Counted from the stretch's first letter, positions 6,898 to 16,956 are shown. The stretch: 64,000 nt of DNA from Planctomycetota bacterium (GCA_020847695.1 JADLBP010000187.1:1-64000); one strand, 5' to 3'. Notes: generated by a model from the sequence alone, not told the origin. Translations and numbers: made by a program.

Positions 6898-9578
6898 ACG
6901 CGAAGCGCGTCCTGCAGCTCCTGCGCGCGGCGTTGGAGGTGCCCCACGCGGACCGCGCGGCGTGGATCGACTCGCACTGCGCCGACGACCCCGCGACCGC
7001 CGCCGAGCTACGCGCGTTGCTCGCCGAGGATGCCGAACGCGGCGCTTCGTCCTCCGCGATGGACTCGCTCGCCGCTCGCATCGCGACGGACGCGGGCCCG
7101 GTCGATCTCTCGGGCACGACGCTCGGCGAGTTCCGCCTGGTCGCACGCGTCGGCGAAGGCGGCTCCGCGATCGTGTACGTCGCCGAGCACGAACGACTCG
7201 GGCGGCGCGTGGCTCTCAAGCTGATGCGCCGCGCATGGACGCTTCGTTCCGGTGAAGCGAACTTCCGGCACGAGGCCCGCGCGCTCGCGCGGCTCCGTCA
7301 CGAGCACGTCGCGGTCGTCTACGACTACGGGTTGCACACGTCGCAGGATCCGCTCGGGCGTGCGCACTCCGTTCCGTGGCTCGCCGTCGAGCTCGTCGAA
7401 GACGCTCGGCCGATCTTCGTCGTCGCACGCGACGCGCCGCTCGATCGCAAGGTCGAGCTGCTCGTGCAGGCCTGTCGCGGACTCGCCGCGGCTCACCAGG
7501 CGTTGATCGAGCACGGAGACGTCAGCTCCGCGAACGTGCTGGTCGACCGGAACGGTCGCGTCAAAGTCGTCGACTTCGGGCTCGCACGGCTCGAAGCCGA
7601 AGTCGGCGAACGCACGTCGACCGCCGTCTGCGGCAATCTGCCGTACCTCGCGCCCGAACTGCTCCAGGCCCGCGACGATCAGCCGATCTCGAGCGCGCGC
7701 CGCGACGTGTTCTCCTTCGGGATGGTGATGCTCGAGGTGTTGTCCGGGGTGCCGGCGACCGAGCTGAGGGGCGCGACTTCGGAACTCGCCGAGTTCGGGC
7801 GCCGCGAAGTGCCTCGGCTGGACCGCGTGGCGCCATCCTTGCCGAAGGATCTCGCGTGGATCGTCGCCAAGGCGACCGCGTTGGACCCCGCCACGCGCTA
7901 CCGCAGCGCGGACCTCGTGCTCGACGATCTCGAACGCTTCCAGCGCGACGAACCGGTCTCCGTCGGCGCGCGCGAGTGGAGCTACATCGCTCGGAAGTTC
8001 GCCGCGCGCCACCCGTGGCACATCGCGACCGTCGTCGCCGCGATCACCGCGCTGGGCATCAGCGGTTCCTGGGGCATCGATCACCTGAACGCCGCGGAGC
8101 GGGATCGCATGAACTCGGCGTACATGCTGACGCTCGAGAGGCTCATGTCCGGGATCATCGGGGCGTTCGATCCGTCGGGCGAGTCCGCCGAGCCGCTGCG
8201 CCTCGATCCGAACGACCGGCCGCTGCTCCGAATCCACCGCGACCAGCTGATCGAGAGCGAAGTCGGCGACGCCGAGCGACTGATCGGATTGCTCGCTCGC
8301 ATCGGCAACACGCTCCGGGCCCGCGGCGACTTCGAAGACGCCGAGCCCGCGCTGCGCCGTGCGTCCGAGCTCGCCGTCGAGCACTTCGGTGAGGACAGCC
8401 GAGCGTGGGCGGAGCGCGAGCACGATCTCGCGATCCTCGCTCACGCGCGCGAGCACCTCACCGTCGCCGAGCCGCACCTGCGCGCGGCCTACTCGACCCT
8501 CGAGCGGCTCGCGGGCGCCGCCGCGGATCGAACGCGGCACATGCGCGACGACCTCGCGGAGCTGCTGATGGTCGAGCCCGCGAGGTGGGACGAGGCGGAG
8601 GCACTGCTGCGCGCGAACGTCGAGCTGACCGCCGCCGCTCCGGCCAAGGAACATGCGCGCGCCTGGCAGCGGCTCGGGACGTTCTTCCTCGTCTCGCATC
8701 GGCTCGACGCCGCGGCGGACGCGATCGACCGGGGCACGCTCGACGAGCTCGACCCGGCTCTCGCCGCCGAGCGCCGTGCGGCGGCCTGGGTGTTGCGCGG
8801 CAAGCTCGCGATCGCGAGGAGCGACTGGCCGACCGCGCGAGCCACCTTCGGCGAGGGCGTCGCGGCGTGGAAAGAAGTCGGAGCGCGCGGCCTGCTCAAG
8901 GCCGCCGATGCCCAGTTCGGGATCGCGCATGCACTGGCCGCGGAAGAGCGGATGGAAGAGCGACTCGCGTGCGTCCGCGACTCGATCGCGATCTACGCGA
9001 AGTTGCTCGACGACGATCATCCGCTGGCGCTGATCGCGCGCGCGAACCTCGCGGACGTGCTCTCCGCGGCCGGGCACAGGGAGGAGTGCTTCGTGGTGCT
9101 CGACGAGTTCCTCGCATCGATCGATCGCAAGTTCGGACCGAACAGTCGGCGCGCGATGCGCGAGTCTGTCGTGGCCGTGGAATGGTTGCTCCGCGACGGC
9201 TCGGCTCGCGAAGCGAGTTGCTACCTCGCGCAAGCGCTCGATGCGCGGCGGCGCGGCGGCCTCCCGCTCGATCACGATGCCGCACGCGCGGCGCACGCCG
9301 CGTACGGGGTCCGCGCCGCGCTCGGCGACCGCGAGGGTGCGCTGCGGTGGGCGCTCACGGCGGCGGTGCTGACGCGCGCCAATGCGTCCGCGACCGAGAG
9401 CGCGCATCTCGATGCCCTCGCGGACGTCTGCGCCTCCGCCGCGGCGCTCGGCCGACGCGAGCTGACGCTGGCGGCCGCGAACGCGCTCGCGCGGAAGTCC
9501 TGGACGTCGCCCGAGCGGGCCGCTGCGGCAGATGCGATCGCGAGGACTCGCCGCGCGGAAGCCTTGGCGATGCGTTGA
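6894..9578 (+). CDS. Membrane Ser/Thr protein kinase with TPR-like C-terminus
   Basis: This 894-residue protein starts at a GTG that overlaps the sigma gene's stop. A ~75-residue N-terminal helical segment of the kind found in planctomycete kinases precedes the kinase domain (residues ~80-350). That domain has a Gly-rich loop GEGGSA (88-92), ATP-site Lys109 in VALKL, catalytic Asp209 in HGDVSSAN, DFG at 227-229 and APEL at 253-256. The loop is HGD, not HRD, and the usual Lys two residues after Asp is Ser; related DxSxxN loops occur in other bacterial kinases, so activity is likely but altered. One transmembrane helix (about 377-396) is followed by ~490 mostly helical residues that look TPR-like and would face outward as a sensor or binding region. 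Signal and targets are unknown. Confidence 0.9.
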   Translation: MNAKRVLQLLRAALEVPHADRAAWIDSHCADDPATAAELRALLAEDAERGASSSAMDSLAARIATDAGPVDLSGTTLGEFRLVARVGEGGSAIVYVAEHERLGRRVALKLMRRAWTLRSGEANFRHEARALARLRHEHVAVVYDYGLHTSQDPLGRAHSVPWLAVELVEDARPIFVVARDAPLDRKVELLVQACRGLAAAHQALIEHGDVSSANVLVDRNGRVKVVDFGLARLEAEVGERTSTAVCGNLPYLAPELLQARDDQPISSARRDVFSFGMVMLEVLSGVPATELRGATSELAEFGRREVPRLDRVAPSLPKDLAWIVAKATALDPATRYRSADLVLDDLERFQRDEPVSVGAREWSYIARKFAARHPWHIATVVAAITALGISGSWGIDHLNAAERDRMNSAYMLTLERLMSGIIGAFDPSGESAEPLRLDPNDRPLLRIHRDQLIESEVGDAERLIGLLARIGNTLRARGDFEDAEPALRRASELAVEHFGEDSRAWAEREHDLAILAHAREHLTVAEPHLRAAYSTLERLAGAAADRTRHMRDDLAELLMVEPARWDEAEALLRANVELTAAAPAKEHARAWQRLGTFFLVSHRLDAAADAIDRGTLDELDPALAAERRAAAWVLRGKLAIARSDWPTARATFGEGVAAWKEVGARGLLKAADAQFGIAHALAAEERMEERLACVRDSIAIYAKLLDDDHPLALIARANLADVLSAAGHREECFVVLDEFLASIDRKFGPNSRRAMRESVVAVEWLLRDGSAREASCYLAQALDARRRGGLPLDHDAARAAHAAYGVRAALGDREGALRWALTAAVLTRANASATESAHLDALADVCASAAALGRRELTLAAANALARKSWTSPERAAAADAIARTRRAEALAMR

Positions 9579-9585
9579 CAAGCGA

Positions 9586-9616
9586 GCGGGCGACGCGCTC
9601 GCAGCGCATCGCCCGC
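9586..9616. terminator. Hairpin between convergent kinase gene and rplQ
   Basis: The 8-bp perfect stem gcgggcga/tcgcccgc, extended by further GC pairs inside the loop, lies between two convergent transcription units. It has no T-tract on either strand, so it may be a bidirectional, imperfect intrinsic terminator or an mRNA 3'-end stabiliser. Confidence 0.5.
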
Positions 9617-9639
9617 CCGTGAACTCGACCCGGCGTCCG

Positions 9640-10101
9640 TCAGGACTTCGCGGTCGCTGCCTTCTTGGCCTTCTTCTTCGGCTCCGGAGCGGCTTCGGGC
9701 TCGGCGGCGACCTCCGGAGTCGGGGCTTCCGTCTCCTTCGGCGTGCGCTCGACGAACTCGAGGATCGCGCGGGCTCCGTTGTCGCCGAGCCGAGGCTTGG
9801 CGAGCTTCAGGATGCGGCAGTAGCCGCCCGGACGCGCTTTGAAGCGCGGGCCGAGCACCGCGAAGAGCTTCGACACCGCGTCCTTGTCGCGCAGACGGGC
9901 GAACGCGAGCCGGCGGTTGTGGACGGTCGGCTCCTTCGAGAGCGTGACCATCCGTTCGATGAACGGCTTCACGTTCTTGGCCTTCGGCACCGTCGTGATG
10001 ATGCGCTCGTGAGCGATCAACGCGTTGGCGAGGTTGCGCTCCATCGCCGTGCGGTGCGCCGCGGTGCGGCCGAGGTGGTTGACTGAGGAACGGTGACGCA
10101 T
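9640..10101 (-). CDS. rplQ: Large subunit ribosomal protein bL17
   Basis: This is the last gene of the alpha operon, 153 residues. The core (residues 1-~115) has the L17 N-terminal pattern ending in LGRTAAHR and the RPGGYCRILKL block. A ~35-residue tail rich in Glu, Ala, Pro and Lys (ending KKKAKKAATAKS) extends beyond the usual end. The stop lies 5 nt from rpoA on the upstream side, so the two are co-transcribed. Confidence 0.98.
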   Translation of the reverse strand: MRHRSSVNHLGRTAAHRTAMERNLANALIAHERIITTVPKAKNVKPFIERMVTLSKEPTVHNRRLAFARLRDKDAVSKLFAVLGPRFKARPGGYCRILKLAKPRLGDNGARAILEFVERTPKETEAPTPEVAAEPEAAPEPKKKAKKAATAKS

Positions 10102-10106
10102 GGTGA

Positions 10107-11096
10107 CTAGGCCTTCATGCCGAGAGACAAGCCCCTCTCGGCCAGCTTGGACTTGATCTCGGTGAGCGAGGTCTTGCCGAGATTCTTCAGGTTCATGACT
10201 TCGGCTTCGGTGAGCGTCACGAGCTCCTTGAGCGTCGTGATGTTCGCGCTGTCGAGGCAGTTGCGCGCGCGCACGGAAAGTTCGAGTTCGGAGATCGGAC
10301 GCACGAGCGTCTCTTGCACGCGCGACACCTCGCGGACGCGCTCGCTGAACTGGGTCGTCGACGGATCGTCGGCCATCGGTTGCTGCTCCCGGTTGTGCTC
10401 GTAGAGCACGAACGGGTTCAGGTGGCGACGGTAGATCTTGGCCGCTTCGACCAACGCCATGTCCGGGGACACGGTGCCGTCGGTCCAGATCTCGATCACC
10501 AGGCGGTCGTAGTTCGTGAACTTGCCGACGCGCGTGGCTTCGATCGCGTAACGAACGCGGTGGACCGGCGAGTAGATCGAGTCGACGGGAATCGTGCCGA
10601 GTTGGTACCCCTCGTTCATGTTCTCCTCGGCCGAGACGTAGCCGCGGCCGCGACGGACCTCGAGCTCCATCTCGAAGCTGCGATCCGCCGTCAACGTGGC
10701 GATCACCATGTCCTTGTTGACGACCTGAGCGTCACCCGGGCACTGCACGTCGGCGCCGGTGATCGGTCCCTTGCCCTTCTTCTGGATGCGGCAAGTGATC
10801 GGCGTCTCGCCCTCGTAGGCGAACCGCAGACGCTTGATGTTGAGGATGATGTCGGTGACGTCCTCGTAGACGCCTTCGAGCGAGTCGAACTCGTGCGAAG
10901 CGCCGGTGATGCGCACGGCGGTGGCCGCCGCGCCCTCGATCGACGAAAGCAGCACACGGCGCAAGCCGTTGCCGATCGTGTGTCCGAAACCCTGTTCGAA
11001 GGGCTCGATCACGAACTTGCCGTACTCGCGGGTCAGCGTGTCCTTGTCGGGCTGAACCTTGCTCGGCAGTTCGAAATTGCGCCAGCGAATCCGCAT
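10107..11096 (-). CDS. rpoA: RNA polymerase subunit alpha
   Basis: This 329-residue alpha subunit nucleates assembly of the polymerase core. The N-terminal dimerisation domain contains the conserved FGHTIGNGLRRVLLSS helix. The C-terminal domain has the LELSVRARNCL and LVTLTEAEVMNLKNLGKTSLTEI elements that contact UP DNA and activators. It lies between rpsD and rplQ, the standard alpha-operon order. Confidence 0.99.
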   Translation of the reverse strand: MRIRWRNFELPSKVQPDKDTLTREYGKFVIEPFEQGFGHTIGNGLRRVLLSSIEGAAATAVRITGASHEFDSLEGVYEDVTDIILNIKRLRFAYEGETPITCRIQKKGKGPITGADVQCPGDAQVVNKDMVIATLTADRSFEMELEVRRGRGYVSAEENMNEGYQLGTIPVDSIYSPVHRVRYAIEATRVGKFTNYDRLVIEIWTDGTVSPDMALVEAAKIYRRHLNPFVLYEHNREQQPMADDPSTTQFSERVREVSRVQETLVRPISELELSVRARNCLDSANITTLKELVTLTEAEVMNLKNLGKTSLTEIKSKLAERGLSLGMKA

Positions 11097-11112
11097 GGGA
11101 TGACCTCCGCGT

Positions 11113-11739
11113 CTACTTCGAGCAGAGCTCGATGATCAGCTGTTCCTGGATCGGGTGCGGCACGTCCTCGCGTCGCGGCAGCGCCACGACCCTCGACGAG
11201 AGCGCGTCGCGATTGACTTCGAGCCAGCTCGGGACCGGTTGCGACTTGTTGACCTCGACGGCCTCCGCAACGATCTTTCGAGTGTTCTCCTTGGTACCGG
11301 GCGCGATCACGTCACCGGGGCGAACTTGGAAGCTCGCCACGTCGACGCGACGTCCGTTGACCGTGAAGTGTCCATGGTTGCAGAGCAGGCGGGCGTGATT
11401 GCGCGAGAGCGCGAAACCCGATTGCAGCACCACGTTGTCGAGCCGGCGTTCGAGCAAGGCGAGCAGCGTCTCGCCGGTGTTGCCCTTCAGTCGCTCGGCC
11501 TCGGCGAAGTACAGACGGAACTGACGCTCCATCACGCCGTAGATGCGCTTCAGCTTCTGCTTCTCACGCACGCGGACGCCGTAGTCGGTGACCTTGGTGC
11601 GCTTCTGCGCGTGGACCCCCGGCGGGTAGTCGCGGCGAGAGAGCGCGCACTTGTCCGTGAAGCAGCGCTGACCCTTCAGGAAGAGCTTCATCCCCTCCCG
11701 ACGGCAGAGCTTGCACTTGTTGCCCGTGTAACGACCCAT
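11113..11739 (-). CDS. rpsD: Small subunit ribosomal protein uS4, zinc form
   Basis: This is a 208-residue 16S rRNA primary binder. The N-terminus carries a zinc-ribbon-type cysteine set (CKLC, then Cys residues around positions 27 and 32), so this is the C+ paralogue. The S4 RNA-binding domain (LERRLDNVVLQSGFA...) is intact. It follows rpsK by 22 nt. Confidence 0.98.
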   Translation of the reverse strand: MGRYTGNKCKLCRREGMKLFLKGQRCFTDKCALSRRDYPPGVHAQKRTKVTDYGVRVREKQKLKRIYGVMERQFRLYFAEAERLKGNTGETLLALLERRLDNVVLQSGFALSRNHARLLCNHGHFTVNGRRVDVASFQVRPGDVIAPGTKENTRKIVAEAVEVNKSQPVPSWLEVNRDALSSRVVALPRREDVPHPIQEQLIIELCSK

Positions 11740-11761
11740 ACTTGTTTCCTCTGGAGTCCGA

Positions 11762-12148
11762 TCAGACGCGACGACGCTTGCGCGCGCGGCATCCGTTGTG
11801 CGGGAGCGGGGTGACGTCCTCGATGATGCTGACGAGCAGGCCCGAGTTGGCGAGCGCGCGGATCGCGGACTCGCGTCCCGAACCGGCGCCGCGCACCTTG
11901 ACCTCGACTTCCTTCACGCCGGCTTTCATCGCGTTCTGCGCGGCGTGTTCGGCGGCGCGTTGCGCGGCGAAGGGCGTCGACTTGCGCGTGCCCTTGAAGC
12001 CGACGATACCCGCCGAGCCCGTGGCGATCGCTTCGCCTTGAGCGTTGGCGATCGTCACGTGCGTGTTGTTGAACGAGGCCTTGATGAACGCGACGGCCTT
12101 CGCCGGTGCGCGTTTCACCTTCTTCTTCGGAGCGGCTGCTTTGGACAT
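11762..12148 (-). CDS. rpsK: Small subunit ribosomal protein uS11
   Basis: This 128-residue platform protein has a Lys/Ala-rich N-terminus, then the S11 core with FNNTHVTI and the C-terminal [15 protein letters not shown] block. It lies 3 nt after rpsM, in normal alpha-operon order. Confidence 0.98.
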   Translation of the reverse strand: MSKAAAPKKKVKRAPAKAVAFIKASFNNTHVTIANAQGEAIATGSAGIVGFKGTRKSTPFAAQRAAEHAAQNAMKAGVKEVEVKVRGAGSGRESAIRALANSGLLVSIIEDVTPLPHNGCRARKRRRV

Positions 12149-12151
12149 GGA

Positions 12152-12535
12152 CTACTTCATTCCCTTCACGGACTTCTTGCCGGCGACCGTCTTGCGCGGT
12201 CCCTTGCGCGTGCGCGCATTCGTGCGCGTGCGCTGACCGCGCACCGGCAGACCGCGGCGGTGACGCAGTCCGCGGTACGAGCCGATGTCGCGCAAACGGT
12301 TGATCGATGCGGTGACCTGGCGGCGCAGCTGACCCTCGACCGAGAAGTTCTTCTGGATGTGGTTCGCCACCACCGTCAGCTGATCTTCGTTCAGATCACG
12401 GGCGCGCATCCCGGGGTCGAGGTTCAGTTCCTTGCAGATCTTCGACGCCGTCGTCCGACCCACTCCGTAGATGTAGGTGAGGGCGACTTCGAGGCGCTTG
12501 TTCGGGGGGATGTCTACGCCGATGACACGCGGCAT
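12152..12535 (-). CDS. rpsM: Small subunit ribosomal protein uS13
   Basis: This is a 127-residue head protein that contacts the P-site tRNA. It has the N-terminal [19 protein letters not shown] helix-two-turn-helix region and the C-terminal [19 protein letters not shown] tail. It follows rpmJ by about 40 nt. Confidence 0.98.
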   Translation of the reverse strand: MPRVIGVDIPPNKRLEVALTYIYGVGRTTASKICKELNLDPGMRARDLNEDQLTVVANHIQKNFSVEGQLRRQVTASINRLRDIGSYRGLRHRRGLPVRGQRTRTNARTRKGPRKTVAGKKSVKGMK

Positions 12536-12574
12536 GAGATTTCGACTCCTGGAGAGAGGTGTACGGGTGAAGGG

Positions 12575-12691
12575 CTACTTGCCCTGCTTCTGCTTGTGCG
12601 TCGGGTCTTTGCAGATGACGCGCACGACGCCACGGCGTCGCACGACCTTGCAGTTGGCGCACATGCGGGATACTGAGCTGCGGACTTTCAT
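12575..12691 (-). CDS. rpmJ: Large subunit ribosomal protein bL36, zinc form
   Basis: This very short gene (38 residues) begins MKVRSSV. It has the zinc set C11, C14, C27 and H33, so it is the C+ type. Its ATG overlaps the TGA of infA (ATGA), so translation is coupled. It lies at the junction of the spc and alpha operons, its usual place. Confidence 0.97.
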   Translation of the reverse strand: MKVRSSVSRMCANCKVVRRRGVVRVICKDPTHKQKQGK

Positions 12692-12924
12692 TGGTGGTCC
12701 TTCTTCTTGGTGCCGCGGTAGACGATTCGACCCTTGGTCAGGTCGTACGGCGACATCTCGACGGTGATCTTGTCTCCGGGCAGGATGCGGATGTAGTTCA
12801 TGCGCATCTTGCCGCTTACGTGGGCGAGGATCTCGTGGCCGGACGAGAGCTTCGCCCGGAAGCGCGCGTTGGGCAGCGCCTCGGTCACGATGGCCTCGAC
12901 CACGATCGGTTCTTCCTTCGCCAT
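12688..12924 (-). CDS. infA: Translation initiation factor IF-1
   Basis: This is a 78-residue OB-fold protein that occupies the A site during initiation. It starts [13 protein letters not shown], and the RNA-binding [17 protein letters not shown] stretch is intact. Its ATG starts on the last base of adk, and its stop overlaps rpmJ. No map gene (methionine aminopeptidase) lies between secY-adk and infA, where many bacteria carry it. Confidence 0.98.
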   Translation of the reverse strand: MAKEEPIVVEAIVTEALPNARFRAKLSSGHEILAHVSGKMRMNYIRILPGDKITVEMSPYDLTKGRIVYRGTKKKDHQ

Positions 12925-13586
12925 CAAGCCGCCTCTCCGCCGATCGAACGGCGGGACAGGTCGCGGAAGACTTCTTCTTCCGGACGATTGCCGTCGACTT
13001 CCGCGAGCAGCTTGCGGCCCGCGTAGAAGCCTTCCAGCGGCTGGGTCTGGTTGCGGTACACCTCGAGGCGCTTGGAGACGACCTCGAGCGTGTCGTCGGT
13101 GCGCTGCACGAGCTCGCCGCCGCACTTGTCGCACTTCCCCGCCACCTTCGGCGGCGCGAAGCGCAAGTGATGAACGTGATTGCACGCCTTGCAGGTACGG
13201 CGAGCGGTCAGACGCTCGAGCAGCACCGGCTCCGGAACTCGCAGCGAGAGCACGACGACCTTCGCGTGGCCGCCCAAGCGCTTCTCGAGCGCCTCGGCTT
13301 GCGGGATCGTCCGCGGAAAGCCGTCGAGCAGGTAGCCCTGGCGGCAGTCCGGCTTCGCGACGCGGTCGAACAGCATCTCGAGCACGAGCTCGTCCGGCAC
13401 GAGTTGCCCCGCGTCCATGAAGCCCTTCGCGCGCTTGCCCAGTGCGGTGTCCTGCTTCAGGTTCTCGCGGAAGAGGTCCCCCGTCGAGATGTGCGCGAGC
13501 GAGCGAGCGGCACACAGGCGCGCGGCCTGCGTTCCCTTGCCCGCCCCCGGCGGCCCGAGAAGGATCAGCACCAGGACCACGGTCAT
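12924..13586 (-). CDS. adk: Adenylate kinase, zinc-LID form
   Basis: This 220-residue enzyme interconverts AMP+ATP and 2 ADP. The P-loop GPPGAGKGT is at residues 11-19. The LID domain carries four Cys in two CxxC pairs (CKAC and CDKC), so it binds zinc. The ATG overlaps the secY stop by 4 nt, and the stop abuts infA. The secY-adk-infA order is a classic spc arrangement. Confidence 0.98.
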   Translation of the reverse strand: MTVVLVLILLGPPGAGKGTQAARLCAARSLAHISTGDLFRENLKQDTALGKRAKGFMDAGQLVPDELVLEMLFDRVAKPDCRQGYLLDGFPRTIPQAEALEKRLGGHAKVVVLSLRVPEPVLLERLTARRTCKACNHVHHLRFAPPKVAGKCDKCGGELVQRTDDTLEVVSKRLEVYRNQTQPLEGFYAGRKLLAEVDGNRPEEEVFRDLSRRSIGGEAA

Positions 13587-14908
13587 TCTCCGTCGCGCGG
13601 CGTTTCGCCGCTGCGGCCCCAGGTCGAACCGGTCTGCTTCATGAAGCCCTCGTAGTTGCGCATCACGAGCTGCGCATTGAGCTTGTCCACGAGGTCCATC
13701 GCGACGCCGACGACGATCAGCACCGACGTGCCGCCGATGAAGTACGCCATGCGACCGTGGAAGCCCGAGCTGGTCGTCATGAGGTTCGGCAGCACGGCGA
13801 TCAACGCGAGGAAGGCGGCGCCCGCCATCGTGATTCGCGTCAGCGTGTAAGTGAGGAACTCGGCGGTCTTCTGACCCGGTCGGATGCCCGGGATGAAGGA
13901 GCCGTGCTCACGCAGGTTGTTGGCGATCTCTTCCGGCTGGAACATCAGGCGGTTCCAGAAGAAGCAGAACGCGAAGATCAGGACGATGTAGAGCGAGATG
14001 TGGATGAACCCGCGCGGGTCGTTCATCAGGTTCTCGAGCGTCGTCCAACCGAACACCTTGAACAGCACCCCCGGGATCACGAACAAGATCGAGGCGAAGA
14101 TGATCGGCATCACGCCCGCCATGTTGATCTTGAGCGGCAGGAAGTGACGCTGACCGCCGTAGACCTTGCGGCCGCGAGTCAGCTTCGCGTACTGGATCGG
14201 GATGCGGCGCGCGCCCTTGGTGATGTAGACGATCACGACGACGGTGATGATCCAGATCACCACGTAGGTCGAGAGCGTTTGGATCCAGTCGGGATCCGCC
14301 GTGATCTGCATCATGCTGGCCGGGAGCTCGGCGATGATGCCGGCCATGATGATCAGCGACGCACCGTTGCCCAGGCCGTACTCGGTGATCAGCTCGCCGA
14401 TCCACATGCAGAGGACCGTACCAGCGGTCAGCGACAGCACGACCAGCACGAAGAGCCCGACGCCGGGATCGACGCCCGGCGCGATCATCTCGGGGAACTG
14501 CTTGAACACGCCGGTGTAGACGAACACCGCCTGGAGCATCGCGATCGGCACGGTCGCGAGGCGCGTCCACTGGTTGATCTTCTTCTGGCCGGTGGCACCT
14601 TCCTTGGCGACCGCCTCGATGCGCGGGCTGATCTTCGCCAGCATCGAGAAGATGATCGACGCCGAGATGTACGGCATGATCCCGAGCGCGAAGATCGTCG
14701 TGCGCCCGATCGCACCGCCCGAGAAGGCGTTCATCAGGCCGAAGAGACTGCCCTTCATGCCTTCCGCAGCCTGCGCGAGGAACTGCGGATTCATGCCCGG
14801 CAACGGGATCTGGAACCCGAGACGGAACGCAAGAATCAACATCAACGTGTTGACGATCTTGTCCCGTACCTCCGGGATCTTCAGGAGTTGTAGAGCTCGG
14901 TGCTCCAC
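13583..14908 (-). CDS. secY: Protein translocase channel SecY
   Basis: This is the ten-helix SecYEG channel subunit. I start it at the GTG at 14908 (441 residues), which gives the normal short cytoplasmic N-terminus before [13 protein letters not shown]. Another in-frame GTG at 14950 would overlap rplO by 37 nt. The plug/TM2 region and the C5-C6 loops are conserved by eye. Its stop overlaps the adk start (ATGA). Confidence 0.97.
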   Translation of the reverse strand: MEHRALQLLKIPEVRDKIVNTLMLILAFRLGFQIPLPGMNPQFLAQAAEGMKGSLFGLMNAFSGGAIGRTTIFALGIMPYISASIIFSMLAKISPRIEAVAKEGATGQKKINQWTRLATVPIAMLQAVFVYTGVFKQFPEMIAPGVDPGVGLFVLVVLSLTAGTVLCMWIGELITEYGLGNGASLIIMAGIIAELPASMMQITADPDWIQTLSTYVVIWIITVVVIVYITKGARRIPIQYAKLTRGRKVYGGQRHFLPLKINMAGVMPIIFASILFVIPGVLFKVFGWTTLENLMNDPRGFIHISLYIVLIFAFCFFWNRLMFQPEEIANNLREHGSFIPGIRPGQKTAEFLTYTLTRITMAGAAFLALIAVLPNLMTTSSGFHGRMAYFIGGTSVLIVVGVAMDLVDKLNAQLVMRNYEGFMKQTGSTWGRSGETPRDGE

Positions 14909-14913
14909 TCCGT

Positions 14914-15417
14914 TCAACCTTTCTTCTCCGGGCTCTGGCCCGGGTCGCACGCGACGACTTCGCGGTGCGCCTGGTCGAGTTCGACGACGGTTCCGCCGGC
15001 GGCCTCGATCTTCTGGCGCGCGGTCGCCGTGAACTTCTGGGCGCGCACGGTCAGCTTCTTCTTGAGCTCACCGTTGCCCAGCACCTTGAGGAAAGGCGTG
15101 TTCATGCTCGCGAGACCCTTCGCGACGATCGCGCCGAGGTCGACGACCGTGCCGGCGTCGAACGACTCCAGCTTGTCGACGTTGACGACCGTGTACTCGG
15201 TACGGAACCGAGCGTTCGTGAACCCGCGCTTCGGCACGCGGCGGTAGATCGGCATCTGACCGCCTTCGTAGCCGGCGCGCCGCGGGGCGCCCGAGCGCTG
15301 GCCCCAGCCCTTGTGACCACGACCGGAGGTCTTGCCCAGACCGGAGCCCGGGCCGCGACCGACGCGCTTGCGGACGTCGGTCTTGACGCCCTTGTTGCAG
15401 ACGGACTTCAGGTCCAT
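14914..15417 (-). CDS. rplO: Large subunit ribosomal protein uL15
   Basis: This is a 167-residue protein. The basic Gly-rich N-terminal extension (GRGPGSGLGKTSGRGHKGWGQRSG) reaches into 23S rRNA. It is separated from rpsE by a single base. The rpmD gene for uL30, which normally sits between rpsE and rplO, is absent. Confidence 0.98.
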   Translation of the reverse strand: MDLKSVCNKGVKTDVRKRVGRGPGSGLGKTSGRGHKGWGQRSGAPRRAGYEGGQMPIYRRVPKRGFTNARFRTEYTVVNVDKLESFDAGTVVDLGAIVAKGLASMNTPFLKVLGNGELKKKLTVRAQKFTATARQKIEAAGGTVVELDQAHREVVACDPGQSPEKKG

Positions 15418-15418
15418 G

Positions 15419-15988
15419 TCACTTCGTCTCCGGATTCGGGGTCGTGGCCGAGGTGCTCGCGGCGGGCGCGGCAGTGATCAGCGCGACGCCGCGCAGCGCG
15501 GCGACGTCTTCGGGGGTGCGCAGCTCGGACAGCGCCTGCAGCGCCGCCTTGACGACGTTGATCGGGTTGGTCGAGCCGTACACCTTGGTGAGGATGTTCT
15601 TGATGCCCGCCATCTCGCACACCGCTCGCACGCCCGCGCCGGCGATGATGCCGGTACCGGGAGAGGCCGGGACGAGACGCACGCGCGTGGCGCCGAACGC
15701 GGCCTCGACCGTGTGAGAGATCGTGCCGTCGGCGGTCAGCGGGACGTGCATCAGGTGCTTGCGCGCGTCGCGGGCGGCCTTCTCGATCGCGCTCGGGACT
15801 TGCCGGCCCTTGCCGTAGCCGAGGCCGACGACGCCGGAGCGATTGCCGCTGACCGAGAGCGCCGAGAACGAGAACCGGCGACCGCCCTTGACGACGGCGG
15901 CGCTGCGGTTGATGCGGACGAGAACTTCGCTCAGCGTCGACAGTTGGTCGACCTCGGCGGCGTCCAGGTAACGAAGGGTTTGGACCAT
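15419..15988 (-). CDS. rpsE: Small subunit ribosomal protein uS5
   Basis: This 189-residue protein has the N-terminal dsRBD-like domain (VVKGGRRFSFSALSVSG..VGLGYGKG) and the C-terminal S5 fold. It is tied to decoding fidelity and mRNA unwinding at the entry channel. The C-terminus carries a Thr/Ala/Ser-rich tail. Confidence 0.98.
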   Translation of the reverse strand: MVQTLRYLDAAEVDQLSTLSEVLVRINRSAAVVKGGRRFSFSALSVSGNRSGVVGLGYGKGRQVPSAIEKAARDARKHLMHVPLTADGTISHTVEAAFGATRVRLVPASPGTGIIAGAGVRAVCEMAGIKNILTKVYGSTNPINVVKAALQALSELRTPEDVAALRGVALITAAPAASTSATTPNPETK

Positions 15989-16007
15989 CTTGCTTCCTCG
16001 TGTGCGC

Positions 16008-16376
16008 TCAGAACTTCAGACCGCCGGCGCGCGCGGCATCGGCGAGGGCCTTGACGCGGCCGTGGTAGCGGGCATAGCCGCGGTCGAACACGACTTCCTC
16101 GAGGCCCAGCTCCTTCGCCTTCGCCGCGATCGCGGCGCCGACGACGGCGGCCTTCTCGGACTTCTTCTTCCCGACGAGCTGCGGCGCGGCTTCCTTGCCG
16201 ACCGACGTCGCGGCGCACAGCGTGCGGCCCGTGTTGTCGTCGATGATCTGCGCCGAAATGTGCTTCGACGAGCGGAACACCGAGAGACGCGGACGCGTGG
16301 TCGTGCGACGGATCTTCCCGCGCACGTGCCAGAGGCGACGCTGACGACGGATCTTCTTGTCTTCCTGTTGACTCAT
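16008..16376 (-). CDS. rplR: Large subunit ribosomal protein uL18
   Basis: This is a 122-residue 5S rRNA binder. It has [16 protein letters not shown] at the N-terminus, the [20 protein letters not shown] block and the C-terminal [17 protein letters not shown] end. It lies 2 nt after rplF. Confidence 0.98.
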   Translation of the reverse strand: MSQQEDKKIRRQRRLWHVRGKIRRTTTRPRLSVFRSSKHISAQIIDDNTGRTLCAATSVGKEAAPQLVGKKKSEKAAVVGAAIAAKAKELGLEEVVFDRGYARYHGRVKALADAARAGGLKF

Positions 16377-16378
16377 GA

Positions 16379-16921
16379 TCAGCTACCGAAGCTCTTCCCG
16401 GCCTTCTGACGGACGTACTCGCCCTTGTAGCGAACACCCTTGCCCTTGTAGGGCTCGGGCGGACGCGTCGAACGGATGCGCGCGGCGATCGCGCCCACGA
16501 GCTGCTTGTCGGGCCCGAAGATCGTCAGGCTCGTCGCGCTCGGCGCGCCGGCTTGCACGTTCGGCGGGAGCGTGATGACGATCGGGTTGCAGAATCCGAC
16601 CTGCAGCGTGACCTTGTTGCCCGCGACCGCGGCGTTCCAACCGACGCCGACGATCTCGAGGTCCTTTTGATAGCCCTTGGTGACGCCGAGCATCATGTTC
16701 GCGAGCATCGCGCGCGTCATGCCGTGGTAGGCACGCACGTCGCGGGCATCGCTGGCACGGCTGACGAAGACCTTGCCTTCCTTGATCTCGATGTCGACCT
16801 CCGGGCGGAGCGTCAAAGCGAGCTCGCCCTTCGGGCCCTTCACCTTGACCTGACGGGTCTTGGTGAGCTCTACGTTGACGCCCGGGGGAACGACCACGGG
16901 CTGCTTTCCGATACGGGACAT
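16379..16921 (-). CDS. rplF: Large subunit ribosomal protein uL6
   Basis: This 180-residue protein starts [15 protein letters not shown]. The duplicated L6 fold ends in [23 protein letters not shown]. It supports the sarcin-ricin loop and factor binding. It sits in spc order between rpsH and rplR. Confidence 0.98.
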   Translation of the reverse strand: MSRIGKQPVVVPPGVNVELTKTRQVKVKGPKGELALTLRPEVDIEIKEGKVFVSRASDARDVRAYHGMTRAMLANMMLGVTKGYQKDLEIVGVGWNAAVAGNKVTLQVGFCNPIVITLPPNVQAGAPSATSLTIFGPDKQLVGAIAARIRSTRPPEPYKGKGVRYKGEYVRQKAGKSFGS

Positions 16922-16956
16922 GACAGAGGCTCCGAATGGATCAGTAGAGCTGGGGA

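Noticed and set aside
2482-7146. A 1554-codon open frame antisense to dnaE
   Set aside because: It is Arg/Glu/Val-rich low complexity, mirrors dnaE codon use on the other strand, and has no recognisable domain; typical shadow in GC-rich DNA.
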